Shown: positions 48,135 to 59,341 of the stretch, one piece after another
How the letters are laid out: each line of letters starts with the position of its first letter
Position numbering within the stretch: position 1 is the stretch's first letter
From: Lepidodermella squamata
Lineage: Eukaryota; Gastrotricha
DNA: 64,000 nt
Assembly: GCA_047495785.1 (NCBI GenBank)
Contig: JBLDXI010000073.1
Location: forward strand, 1-64,000
Direction of reading: 5' to 3'
Notes under the pieces: generated by a model
Seen by the model: only the letters and a program-made list of their open reading frames with translations
Database searches by the model: none
What the model was told of the DNA's origin: nothing
Translations under genes and position numbers: made by a program

Positions 48135-49601
48135 ATGGATCGTTATACGAAGAAGCAACAGAAGCAACACGCAGCGCTTTTGCCGCCTGAATTGCGCGAT
48201 TTCAACTTCCCCACGTGTTTTCCACGACCTGACGAGCTTTCTGAACTGGGCCGCGCTTTCGCTGATGGCCACGACGTTTCAGTGAAGGCTCAAAAATCGT
48301 TTCGCAACGAAATCACGAATTACCTATGGTAAGTACTATTTTTTCATCATTTTTTTTATCATGGAAATCAATTTTTAATTTTTAATTTTATTTTCAATTT
48401 ATTTAAAATGTAAAAATAGTTTTCTTCGATAGAAATGTTTCAGAAATTTTTAGAAAATTGATTATAAAATCGTAGCAATTGTATGGAAATTATTATATAT
48501 TTTGTTTATTTTCTGAATTTTTTATTAAAATGTAAAATGTGGGGATTAATCATGTAAAAAATTGAAGCTTATGATTTAGAAATTTTGATTGAAAGATTTG
48601 AGAAATTTTTCGAAATAAAATTTTGGTAATCACTAATTAATTATTATGATAAATTTTAAAATTATGTAATAATTTTGAATTTTTGAATTTTGTTTTATAT
48701 GCATTTTTTATTACAGGAAATTTGTTCCTCGAAATGTTGGCAACCCAGTGCAACGGCGAATTATGTTCGCCAATTTCTTCGACACCCTGCTCCTCAACTA
48801 CCCAGCAATCCCCGGGATTCCAGTGCTTACGGACGGTCGCTCGAATGCAAGGGTGAGTTCGCCTACAACTTGGATAGTGAATTTATAGTCATTTTTCTAT
48901 TTTTCCAGCCCCCGGTATTCGACAAGATTACCTCTGCCATACGCATGCGGGAAAATTGCGGGTTCAATACTCGCCACCAGCGCCCTACTCTGACTCCCTT
49001 GCAGCCTCCGCCCACCCTATTTCTCCAGTCAACACCTACATCTCAAACACCGGCTATTTCGACACCAGAACAGCCAGCTTTTTCAATCCAGCGAGCACCC
49101 TCGGGTGATGAAAATCGCGCTGATTCTCTCAGCGGCAACGTGAGCGGAATCTTTCCGACAGCCGCCGAAATGCCGGAAATGGGTGAATTCTCGGAATTTC
49201 ATCCGCAAGCGCCTTATCAACACGTGCCGGCGGACCTCGTGCAGTCTAGCAGTTCTTCCACGCCCACCTACGCCGTTCTCACCCCGATCAACCCTCAGAC
49301 CTACCAGCAGCCAACTTTTCAAATGGCCCCGGTAGACTACGCTGTGCGTCGCCTGGCTCCAATTTCAATGCCAACGCCTGGCTTGGAGAAGAATATGCCA
49401 GCTGTGGATAATAACTTGCCCGAGTCGCTCAACACAGCTACGGAGATGATTCTAGTCGAGATTCCTGGCAGCAGCGACGGCCAGAAGGCAAATACCAGCA
49501 GTACCCCCGTAATCAAAATTGGCTGCCGTAAACGTGGAGGAGCGTCGAAACAAGATACGGCTGAAGCGGCTCCGCGAGCAACTCGGCAGCGTAAGCAGTA
49601 G
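48135..49601 (+). CDS. Second protein of the CACTA-like element (unknown function)
   Basis: Exons 48135-48328, 48717-48852 and 48909-49601 give 340 aa in frame. Residues 1-~150 hold charged, aromatic sequence with LPPELRDFNFPTCFPRP, then a part with NYPAIPGIPVLTDG and AIRMRENCGFNTR. Residues ~150-340 are low-complexity, rich in Pro, Ser, Thr and Gln, with a basic end (RATRQRKQ). It starts only ~50 bp after the transposase stop. CACTA elements often encode a second DNA-binding or accessory protein, so an accessory role is inferred. An AATAAA follows at 49807-49812. Confidence 0.75.
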
Positions 49602-50417
49602 CTGTTTTTGCCTCATGTTCGTCTCATATTATCCAAATAGTACACAACATACATCCGATAGTTCAAAATAATTTCGCTGATTTCTAAACTCTCGTTGCTT
49701 CCAATTTATTAGTTGTTAGCTCGAATCGTTTTTGCAAAATAATCTTCCGAACACTCCTCTTCAAACTATATTCAACGAAATTCAACGCCTTAATTTATCC
49801 AGCGACAATAAACATTGTTATTCCGTTTCATGCTTTATGTTTTATGGCGTCTAGTGTAAATATTTTTCTGTTTTGAGCGGTGTATTTTCCATGTGGTCGC
49901 GTCTCCTCCATAATATTATTGTATCATACTGTATTTATGCTGTTATTATATAAGCCTTTTTGTTAGGGAAAAATTCAAATTGTAAATATTCAATTTTTTA
50001 ATCGAGAATAATAATATCTCTGTATACTACTACATGTGTCTTCTTCATCCCGTTGTGACTTCTCCTCATTCTTTCTCATTCTTCCTTTGATTTCGTGTAT
50101 CATCACCTATATTTTGTATGAAACGTGCGCTCATCGAAGGATTTCAAATTATGAAGCAAAAATGTAAATCTCTTGTATTTATCTTGTATCTCTTGTATTT
50201 TAATGCATTTTTATTAAACAAAACAACATATTAATTAAACCTAGAAACACGCTGGAAAATTAATTAAGAAAAAATTCAAATACCACGTTTAACCTGAAAT
50301 AAAACACGCTTCGTATAATCAATGGTCTTTTTGTTGAGTTTATTCCTCATGTGCGCAAGTAGAGGAATTTTCCCGAGATTCATTTCAGAATAATATCAAT
50401 AATAACGTTTGATTGAG
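49602..50417. other. Non-coding right portion of the CACTA-like element
   Basis: 3' region of the second transposon gene with a poly(A) hexamer at 49807-49812, then AT-rich DNA without exons up to the right subterminal repeats. Confidence 0.5.
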
Positions 50418-50600
50418 GGTTTACGCGTTAATGTCTGCCTAGTCGGGATATTAACGCGTAAATTTAGGTCAATATTGAAGCGTAAAAGATATTTAAGCGT
50501 AAAATTAGGCAATATTTACGCGTCATTTTTATTGAGAGGTTTTACCCGTAAACGCGCTCAAATTTTACCCGTAAATAGAGATTAAGCGTAAATTGCCTGT
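50418..50600. repeat. Right subterminal repeat array of the CACTA-like element
   Basis: Repeats of TTTACGCGTTAA, TTAACGCGTAAA, AAGCGTAAA, ATTTACGCGT and TTTTACCCGTAAA, the same words as at the left end and mostly in opposite order. This confirms that the two ends belong to one element. Confidence 0.82.
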
Positions 50601-50605
50601 GAGTG

Positions 50606-50961
50606 TGCTCGACCGAAACGCTTACATCGAGACCAAGTCCCACGATAACAGGAGGGCGTTGCATCACGCGGTCACGTCTGGACACGTCGAAACAGCAAGA
50701 CTGCTGCTCGATCGCAACGCTGACATCGAGGCAAAGGGTTACCAGGGCGCGGCTGCGTTGCTTCTAGCGACCTACCTTGGGCGCGTCGAATGTGTCCGGC
50801 TATTGCTCGACAGGGGCGCGAATATCAATGTGAAAACCTACAATGGCTATACATCCCTGGATTTAGCAGTATGCACAGGCCAAACCGAATTAGCCGATCT
50901 GCTACGGACACGCGGCGCATTTCCATCACACCAGCCATGCCCTAATGCTTTCTTCAGCTGA
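50606..50961 (+). pseudogene. EGF-ankyrin gene, 3' part
   Basis: Directly after the transposon the frame resumes (LDRNAYIETKSHDNRRALHH) with three or more ankyrin repeats, including RLLLDRNADIEAK and RLLLDRGANINVK, and stops at TGA 50959-50961. It continues exon 40547-41005. Apart from the insertion I saw no stop or frameshift in the ankyrin part, so the gene was probably functional until recently. Confidence 0.88.
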
Positions 50962-51410
50962 ATATAATATATGAAGCAGCAGCTGAATATACGTCGCCTC
51001 AAAACAGCGCGACTAAGCGCAAACCGTCTCAGTTCAGCTCCTTTTCTTAGCGTTAATGATTCATCGAAGTCGCGCTTACAAGCGTGAACTGTCTCGGTCC
51101 AGCTGTTTTGCCTAGTGTGGATGATTTAAATCGAAATAAAATCGAAATAATATAAGGAGAATACACGCGGCTCGATAAACATTTATTTCGCCTTACTCAT
51201 TTCTTGAAAAACATTTTGATCACGAAGGTACGAGGCTTCATGGAGTTCAGCTCCTTTTCTTATTGTTAATGATTCATCGAAGTCGAGCTTGCAAGCCCGA
51301 GGTCGCCCAGGTTCACTTCCGTTTCTCAGTTTTGATTTTTAAAAATTTTTAAATCATATTAAAATCATATTTGTTTTGATAGATGAAAAACATTCCCAAA
51401 TCGATAACAG
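50962..51410. repeat. Intergenic DNA with a ~50-bp direct repeat
   Basis: TTCAGCTCCTTTTCTTA followed by GTTAATGATTCATCGAAGTCG occurs at ~51035 and again at ~51246. A third, poorer match lies between (CTGTCTCGGTCCAGCTG). The K3 similarity to other kinase genes begins abruptly at ~51400. Confidence 0.6.
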
Positions 51411-53680
51411 CTCTTCAAAAACCATCCAACAGACATCGTACAACTTCAAGCTTGGTACACAGCTTTACAAAGCGCCTGAATTATTCGGCAAAATAGGGCA
51501 TTCGATCGAAAGCGATTGGTGGTCTTTGGGTGTAACATTGTTCGAGCTAGCCAATTTTTACTTACCTGTTAGTTTTTCTGGCTTTGGTTGTACAATTTGT
51601 TATCCTATTTCTACTTTTCAGTTTCAATATGCCCTGGATATCATGACGTAGGTTTCAGCTCAACATTAAAGTGCATAACCAATGGGGAAAATTTTCAGAA
51701 ATCGTCAAAAAAAGTTCGACGAATCGCGTGGTTATTCGCCTGCGTTCCGAAACGTCATTTTGGCATTTTTCATTAGAGATAGTTCGAGGCGCATTCCGCC
51801 GCTAACTCTTCTGAACTCATTGAATGATCCGAATTCACAGCAAATCGTAAATAATGGTCATGAGGTCAATTCGGCAGAGTTATTAGATCCGAACTCTCCG
51901 CAAATGGTATGCTAAATAAATCGATACATAAGTTTTGAATTACACTTCTGCATCCTTTCAGCGTCTCTTCCGTCTCATCAGACACCACAAAACGAGAGAA
52001 ATTGAAGCGCTGTTATCAAACTCAGATCTGCAATTGGACGTGAACTGCAAGAGTGATAAAGGCTTCACTCCGTTGTTTTTGGCTGCTCAAGAAGGCTGTG
52101 ATGATGTAGTAGATCTTCTAGTGACAAAGTTCCAAGCGGATCCCTTATCTGCGGACCTATTAGGAAGAACGCCGATGTACGTCGCTGCTGAAGCTGGCCG
52201 AGCACAGATTGTTCGAATTCTTGGGAAAATGCCACAGAGAAGTGTTGAGACAGCGACTGCGGATGGTAAGACACCGATATGGGCGGCTGCGGAGAACGGC
52301 CACTCTACGATGGTTAGAATATTGGCGAAAGAAATAGGAGCTAACCCTCAAGTAGCGAATGAGCAAGGCATGACATTGCTGCATGTCGCAGCTCTGGAAG
52401 GTCACGTGGAAGTAGCGAGAATTCTAGCAACTGAATTCATGACAAATGTAAACTCGACCATGCATTCGGGCTATACACCCTTGCATTTGGCCGTGCTAAG
52501 AGGCCACGTGGATGTGGTGAGTTCACTTTTGGCAGAATTCAAAGCTGATTCAAACGCAAAATCGAGAGATGGCACGACACCAGTGCTCATCGCAGCACGG
52601 GAAGGACACGCAGAGATCTTAAGAATCATCGCCACAGAAGTCAATGTTAAAACTGCTGATGATAAGGGCGAGACTCCATTGCACATCGCTGCTAGGAATG
52701 GACAAGCAGGAGTCGTAAGAATTCTGGCCGAGGAATTCCGTGTTGACGTTAATTCAATCAATAAAAATGGCTCGACACCCTTGCATCACGCTGTCGATAG
52801 GGGACACTCGGAAATTGTGAGAATTCTAGTCGGAAAATTCCATGCTGACGTTGATTTCTCCGACAAAGATGGTTCCACTCCCTTGCATTACGCTGTTTTG
52901 AATGGAGACGCCGAAATCGTGAGGATTCTAACCGGAGAGCTCCATGCTAACGTTAATGCATCTAATAAAACTGGATCGACTCCCTTGCATTACGCGGCCG
53001 ATGGGGGAAACGCTGATATCATGAGAATTCTGGTCGGAGAATTCCACGCTGACGTTAATGCTTCCGATAAAAACGGCTCGACTGCCTTGCACATCGCTGC
53101 TTGGAACGGACAAGCGGAAATCGTCAGAATTCTAACCGATGAATTCCAAGCTGACGTGAATGCCAGAAATAAAAATGGCCGGACTCCGTTGCACAACGCT
53201 GCTGTGAAAGGAAGTGCTGAAACCGTGAGAATTCTAGCTGGTGGATTCGATGCTGATGTTGACGCCTCGGATAAAAATGGCTGGACTCCCTTGCACACCG
53301 CTGCTCAGTATGGGCAAGTGGAAACCGTAAGAATTCTAGCCGTGGAATTCAAAGCCGATGTAAATGCTCTATGCATCAACAATGAGGTCTCATCTCGGGT
53401 GTCGAAGATACTCGGTCAAGATCCACCATCTGGAAAATGGATGACACCGCTCATGTGTGCGTCAGTGAATGGTCACTACGCAGTTGTAGATGTTCTAACT
53501 CGCGAGTTGGGAGCCGATGCCAATTACAGAGTGCCGTCTACTGGCTGGTCGGCTCTACTCCTCGCAGAGAATTGCGGCGATGGAGTCTCGGAAGAAAACA
53601 AGCTTAAAACCATAGAAATTCTCCTCTCAGCCGGAGAACAGAATGATGTGCATCCTCCCAAGAAAATAAAGGTTAATTGA
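51411..53680 (+). CDS. K3 : kinase-ankyrin gene lacking the kinase N-lobe
   Basis: Exons 51411-51567, 51622-51647, 51699-51906 and 51962-53680 match exons 4-7 of K1. They encode the kinase C-lobe (LYKAPELF, WWSLGVTLFELANFY), the linker (ESRGYSPAFRNVILAFFIRD) and about 15 ankyrin repeats ending KKIKVN. The exons for the glycine loop, catalytic Lys, HRD and DFG are absent upstream. It cannot be a kinase as it stands: either a 5'-truncated copy or a pseudogene whose ankyrin exon is still open. It is about as close to K2 as alleles would be, with intron similarity as well. Confidence 0.8.
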
Positions 53681-54057
53681 AGCATTGAAATTCCGAATTG
53701 CATTGAGAAGACTTGAATTAATCGTGTATATTAAAACACTGGTACACGTTGTTCTTCATTAGGGTTTCATTTTAGGGATCCTATTTAGGGTGCGAAGTAT
53801 ACCTCAGCTCCAGGGTCCAACTGCATGGGGGACCCTTTGGTTTCTTCGGCTGGGTCCTTGAAAACAAGTAGGAAACACCTCGAAAAGATGGCAGGTTGAT
53901 TTATCTTCCATACTTTCACGTCGGCTTATCAAGGGGCGAAACCACAAGGTAGCCTCACAGTCGGCGATAACACATGTAACGTCAGTTTCTACCTCAATTG
54001 ATCATTGATAAAAAGTATTAAAAACTAATCTAATTGCTAATTTTTCTAATTGCAACC
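53681..54057. other. Intergenic DNA with a dispersed repeat fragment
   Basis: About 53805-53890 resembles 61225-61315: shared GGGGACC.TTTGGTTTCTTC and AAGTAG.AAACACC. No exon recognised before the K4 start at 54058. Confidence 0.45.
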
Positions 54058-55682
54058 ATGGCTGCAGCTGTAGAGAAAAAGTATTGCTCAATGCAGGAGT
54101 TCGCCTTCGTGAAGTCATTAGGAAGCGGTTCCTTTGGCTCCATGATGTTATGCAGGCGGAGCAACGACGTAGCACCTTACGCTATCAAGGTGGTAAACCT
54201 CACGCAAATTCGTGAAAGGTTTACCGCGGAACCGACGTTCGCCGAAAGGCTGGTAAATTTAAGCAAGGAAGAGGTTGCATCTTGAGCATGCTATATTTTC
54301 CTACTCTATAAACGCCTTATTGCATTTTCAGCATGAAAAATTGGTAAAATTGGCGCACCCCCATATTGTTCAGGTGTTTGGAGCTTTCACAGGTAGGTTG
54401 TGCCAGAGATAACTGCTGCTTCTGAAATAGCACCCTATTCGAGAGCATAACTTGAACTAAACTTGAATTGTGTAGCAGGCTCTAACTAATACAATAAGCA
54501 AAAAAACCCCGAAAATCCCGAAGAAGTTACTTTGATGTTGATGTTGATTTGATTTGATTTCAACTGTAAATAACAAAATATTTAACACATATTTCGATTT
54601 AACATGTTTCGAAGTTTTAGTGTATAGTCACAAATTCTCTGTAAAAGCCACAAAATATCGCCTAAATTACCTCGACGGAATTATCGAGCGCTCCATCGCG
54701 ACATCAAGCCGCAGAACATTCTACTGCTCAATGGCAATGTAAAACTAGGGGATTTTGGGTTGACGAAGATATATGATGAGTAAAATTACAACTGTCCTCT
54801 ATAGAATTTTTCATGCGTCTTGTAGCCCTTCAATCAGTAACCAGCAATCGGCGTACAATTTCAAGATCGGTACAGAGCTTTACAAGGCGCCTGAATTATT
54901 TGGTAAGAAGGAGCACTCGCACGAAAGCGACTGGTGGTCTTTGGGCGTAACTTTGTTCGAATTGGCCAACTTTGACAGGCCTGTTTGTTTTACTTCTTGT
55001 TTTTTTTTCCTTCATCATGGCTCCTTTTTAGTTTGATACTATCCTGGATATCATTGCGTAAGTTTCAGCTTGGAAATATGTTAAAGCGGAAACCAAAACA
55101 ACAAATTTGCAGGAATCCCCCAAAAGAATTTGATGATTCACGCGGTTATTCGCTCGCGTTTCGGAACATCATTTTGGCATTTATCCATCATAAAGACATT
55201 ATGTTTCCGATTTTCCGGGTCAAAGTCCATTGTCAGCCATTGCTGTCATCCATCAGCCACAGTCAGCTCGCGTGTTGTCGTCCAGAGAGCTTGGTGACTT
55301 GGTGACTTGGTGACTTGGTCGTGTCATTGCAATTTTCAATGCAAATTTCGCATTATTTTTCCAGGTGTTACTTATTACACTGCAGCACCTATAATGTGTT
55401 CAGAAAATGATCGGGAAGTCTCTTGCAACCTGCTATCAAGAAACGGGTGAATTGCGGTTACGTCTATGTTAACCTCTTGCTTTTAGTTCGGAATGAGTTT
55501 TTCAAGTAATTTAGGGACTTTTAACTTTTAACCGCTGTTTAAAAATATGGCCAACGATGGTGGATCAAAATGATGCAATTAAACATTTTACAGGTTTGGT
55601 GCTACAAAATCATGACAAGAGTAAGACTGTGATTTGCCAAGCGGGCGCAACTCAATGTTACCATGTGTTAATTGGAGTCAAA

Positions 55683-56654
55683 TAGTGATGCGCTCCGATT
55701 TTGGCTGATCGCGATTAAATCACGATTAAGTCGAATCGAATTTTAATCATGGCGCTCGTCCCAAAATCGTCTTTCCTGGCATCGATTAATCGCCCGATTA
55801 ATCGCCCGATTAATCGGCTATGATAGATGTTCTGACAAGACAGTGTAGAGGCGAATCTGCTTACGTTCATTCCTATTTCTTTTTTTCTTCTATTGCATTC
55901 TTTTTTCTAAGCATAAGAAAAATCTATTCGCTATTTGAAAATTGCATGCATAACAGGAAACTGATTGATTATCGATTATCGATTATCGATTTGCGCTCAT
56001 CCAATGGTCTCTATCAATTAACGGTTCGCATCATCTTGTTCAGCGTAAAAAGTTACCCTAGAGCCCAAATTTTCATCAAAACAGGGTGAATGGTTGTGAA
56101 GAAATCGCGCAATCAAAATTTGGTTTCCGGCTATTGAATTGATCAATTAATTGGATTATAAAAATAAAAATCTCAAAGAAATCGGCAAAACCGCTTCTTT
56201 TCATGTCGAAACCCCCCTTAGAAACCCCGGAGGGGGTAGTTTTTCCCGAGGAATCAGAATCTGCTTTCAGAATTTCAATAGCCATCATACTTCCGGAGAT
56301 AATTAGTACTAATTAATAAATTTATTGCTTTATTGCACTCAATTTATTTTGCATCACCAAAACCAATTTAGGTCGAGTAACACATAGAATTACTCAGTTT
56401 TTTGCGTAGAATCTCGTGGAATTGTCAGATTGAGGATACGAGTTGATAGTAATGCTAGAAGCGCGTTCAAATATTTGTTACAAACAAGCCTATCTGATTT
56501 ATGATTTTACTTGAATTTAATACAGCGCCCACGATTAATCGATTTGATTTGTCGGGCGATTCGATTGACGATTTAATCGCGATTAACACGATTCGATTAT
56601 CGTGGAAATCGAATTTTAATCGATTAAAGAAAAAATAATCGGCGCGCATCACTA
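55683..56654. mobile_element. 972-bp hAT-like element nested in the K4 transposon
   Basis: The ends are TAGTGATGCGCTCCGATT and TAGTGATGCGCGCCGATT (reversed), with a perfect 8-bp target duplication GAGTCAAA at 55675-55682 and 56655-56662. Subterminal CGATTAATCG and CGATTTAATCG words are repeated on both sides. An 8-bp duplication with T/CAG-type ends and GATTA-rich subterminals is typical of hAT elements. There is no transposase frame, so it is a non-autonomous passenger. Confidence 0.92.
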
Positions 56655-56768
56655 GAGTCAAATCAAAGCTAATTTCCGTCTTTTAGGTGAAAAGGAGACA
56701 TCACACCAAGATGTATGCTTATTATCAAACAGAATATTTTTAGGAGAGCCAAATTTGCTTGTTGTATA

Positions 56769-56930
56769 CAATATCCGGGTGGATATCATTGATGGATAGC
56801 ACGATGGATATTGGCCTGAAGGCAAGAAGGCTTTCTATGTGGGCCAAGGGCGCAGCCGAAGGCCGGAATCGTGGCCTGAAGGACGAATATCCATCGCTGT
56901 CCATCGATAACACCCGCATATGGTTGTTAT
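56769..56930. repeat. Imperfect palindrome inside the K4 transposon
   Basis: GGTGGATATCATTGATGGATAG... on the left pairs with ...TGTCCATCGATAACACC on the right, and GGCCTGAAGG occurs on both sides in direct orientation. It may be a small fold-back insertion; no clear target duplication. Confidence 0.5.
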
Positions 56931-59341
56931 CCGGCGTCAAAAATCATAAAATCCGGATAACGGAGCCTAAGTTTAGATCCTGGCACCATCAACGCAACCA
57001 AGTTAAAAGCAGTGACTTCTTTAAAAATGCAGGCAAATCAGGCAAAGCAGGCCATGATCTCAAGAAGCGATGATCAAGCCTTATGCAGAAAATTGTTTTG
57101 GATTTCTGCTTATCAATCGCGATATTCCAGAAATATTTGAAAATTCATTACTTCTGCAAATGCATTCTGCTTCCCATCTTATTCGGTTTTACCCCAAGCT
57201 AAAAGTCAGTAAAAAGTGAATCCAAATATTTATGTTTTCCTTTCCCCTAAATTCAATTTCTCAAAACAATTTGTTTGTACTTAAGTCATCAAAGCATAGA
57301 TACCTTGACCTGAAAAATTATCAAAACGAAAAGCTGATCGATGATGTCATGGTTATTGATGATACAGGTACAAAATAAAGGTTATAGGTGCTGAAGTGTA
57401 ATAAGTAACACCTGGAAAAATAATGCGAAATTTGCATTGAAAATTGCAATGACACGACCAAGTCACCAAGTCACCAAGTCACCAAGCTCTCTGGACGACA
57501 ACACGCGAGCTGACTGTGGCTGATGGATGACAGCAATGGCTGACAATGGACTTTGACCCGGAAAATCGGAAACATAATGGATAGCTCAAGGCGCGTACGA
57601 CCACTCGATTTGCTCAACTCAGAGATTGATCCAATTTCACAACAAATCCTCGGTTCTGCCAATGAGATCAGTGTTACAGAGTTTTTGCATCCAAGCGCTT
57701 CTCAAGTGGTACGCCAATTTCATTGTGAATTTTTAGACATGATGTTACCAATCCGTTCTAGCTTCTGTTTCGACTCATCAGGCAACACAAAACGAGAGAA
57801 ATCGAAGCACTGTTATCAAATCCAACTTTCAACTTGAGCGTGAACTGCAGAAATGACGAAGACTTCACCCCGTTGTTCATAGCTGCGCAAGAGGGCCACG
57901 ATGACATTGTCGATCTTCTGACGAAATTCAACGCTGATCCGCTTTGTAAAGACTTGATGGGGAGAACGCCCATTTATGTCGCTGCTGACTGTGGTCGAAC
58001 GAAGACCGTTCAAATTCTCGGAAACTTTTCGAGAGAAAGCGCCGACTGTGCGGCTGCGGATGGTAAGACGCCAATATGGGCCGCAGTGGAGAACGGTCAT
58101 GCTAAGATTGTGACATTGCTGGCAAAAGAAATGGAAGCTAACACTCAAATAACGAATGGGCAGGGCATGACATTGTTGCATGTCGCAGCTCTGGAAGGTC
58201 ACTATGAAGTTACACAAATCCTTGCTAAGGATTTCATCAAGAATGTGAACACCAAAATGATATCGGGTTATACACCTCTCGCGGTGATGAGAGGCCACTT
58301 GAACGTAGTGATATTGCTCAGGCATGCATTCTCAGCGAATGTAAATGCAAATACGAAAGATGGCACGCCCTTGCATATTGCATCTCGGAATGGGAGCGCT
58401 GTGCTCGTAACAACTTTGGCCGGATTATTTAATGCGGATGTTAATATTAAGGACGGAGATGGCCGGACTCCCTTACACATAGCTGCTCAGCATGGACACG
58501 CCGGAATCGTCAGAATTCTAGCCGGAGAATTCCGAGCTAACGTTAACGCCCGTGATAGGCTCGGCGAGACTCCCTTGCATAGAGCTATTTGGAATGGAAA
58601 ACCGAAAGGATACGCGGATGTTGTGGGAATTCTGCTGGGAGAATTCAATGCTGATGTTAACGCCGTGGGTTTATATGGCCAGACTCCATTTCATCACGCT
58701 GCTAAAAATGGGGACATGGAAATCGTTCGAATTCTCGGCGATGAGTTTAACGCAAATGTCAACGCGTCGATTTGTGAACGCCATCCCCCTCTTCATGCTG
58801 CTGCTAGCATAGGAAATATCGACATCGTGAGATATCTCATCTTCGAGTGCGATTGCGAAGTCGATGCACGGGATGAAAATAGTAAACGCCTTTTCACTTC
58901 GCTGCTTTCTGCGGCCAAGTTGAAATGGTGCGGATTCTAGCTAGTTCAACGCAGACGTCAATGCTCTGTGCAATGATCACGCGAACAGCATTGCTTGCAT
59001 CGATTGCCGGTCACTATTCAGTCGTGGAACTGCTGATACGAGAACTGAGAGTTGATGTCAATTAACGAGTGGCATCGACAGGTTGCACAGCTTTGCTAGT
59101 GGCACAGAATTGTCTTGATAGCGTTTCAGATGAAGACAAGCGTCGAACTGTTGACGTTCTTCAAGCAGCCGGGGGACAACGTAGATTCAGCTCATCAGTC
59201 AATACGGAAAGAAACAAGTTTAGAGATGGACTCAATCGCTTTTTACCAGCTATATATGATACTTGGAGCTACGTTTTGAGCCGACTTGCCACCCGTTCGG
59301 GTAAATGTTTAATGGTCGTGCCAGGGTGGGTCGCCAGATAG

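Larger units (their letters stand above)
41006..50605 (+). mobile_element. Complete 9600-bp CACTA/EnSpm-like DNA transposon
   Basis: The left end is CACTGAGAGGC and the right end, reversed, is CACTCACAGGC (9 of 11 identical). TG is duplicated on both flanks (41004-41005, 50606-50607). Removing the element and one TG restores the ankyrin frame exactly (VRLL, then LDRN), so both ends are certain. Subterminal arrays of AAGCGTAAA-type words flank both ends. Inside are two intact multi-exon genes on the + strand, a zinc-finger transposase-like protein and a partner. The CACT ends and the 2-bp duplication are hallmarks of the CACTA superfamily. Intact genes suggest a potentially autonomous, recent copy. 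Confidence 0.92.
55197..57579. mobile_element. 2383-bp inverted-repeat transposon in K4
   Basis: Terminal inverted repeats of ~198 bp (55197-55394 and 57382-57579) begin CATTATGTTTCCGATTTTCC and contain four tandem CTTGGTGA units. The flanks show GA on both sides (55195-55196, 57580-57581). Comparison with K3 shows that removing the element and one GA restores the exon (FI..KDSSRR), so the borders are exact. No transposase is present. The superfamily is not assigned; a 2-bp GA duplication is not typical of mariner. Confidence 0.88.
54058..59341 (+). pseudogene. K4 : kinase-ankyrin gene, interrupted and decayed
   Basis: Exons 54058-54273 (LGSGSFGS, YAIKVVNL) and 54332-54392 are intact. The third exon survives only from ~54686 (LHRDIKPQN, DFG); its hinge part is replaced by 54393-54685. 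Exons 54826-54982 and 55032-55057 follow. Exon 6 (from 55113) is cut at 55196 by a 2383-bp transposon and resumes at 57580, to 57708. The ankyrin exon starts at 57762 and stays open to 58940, where a frameshift ends it; further degraded ankyrin-like sequence continues to ~59170. Small deletions in repeat units at ~58281 and ~58364 keep the frame. The gene is dead as a kinase. Confidence 0.85.

Noticed and set aside
57471-57662. Minus-strand frame identical to one at 55200-55305 as a duplicated gene
   Set aside because: Both are translations of the 198-bp terminal inverted repeats of the K4 transposon.
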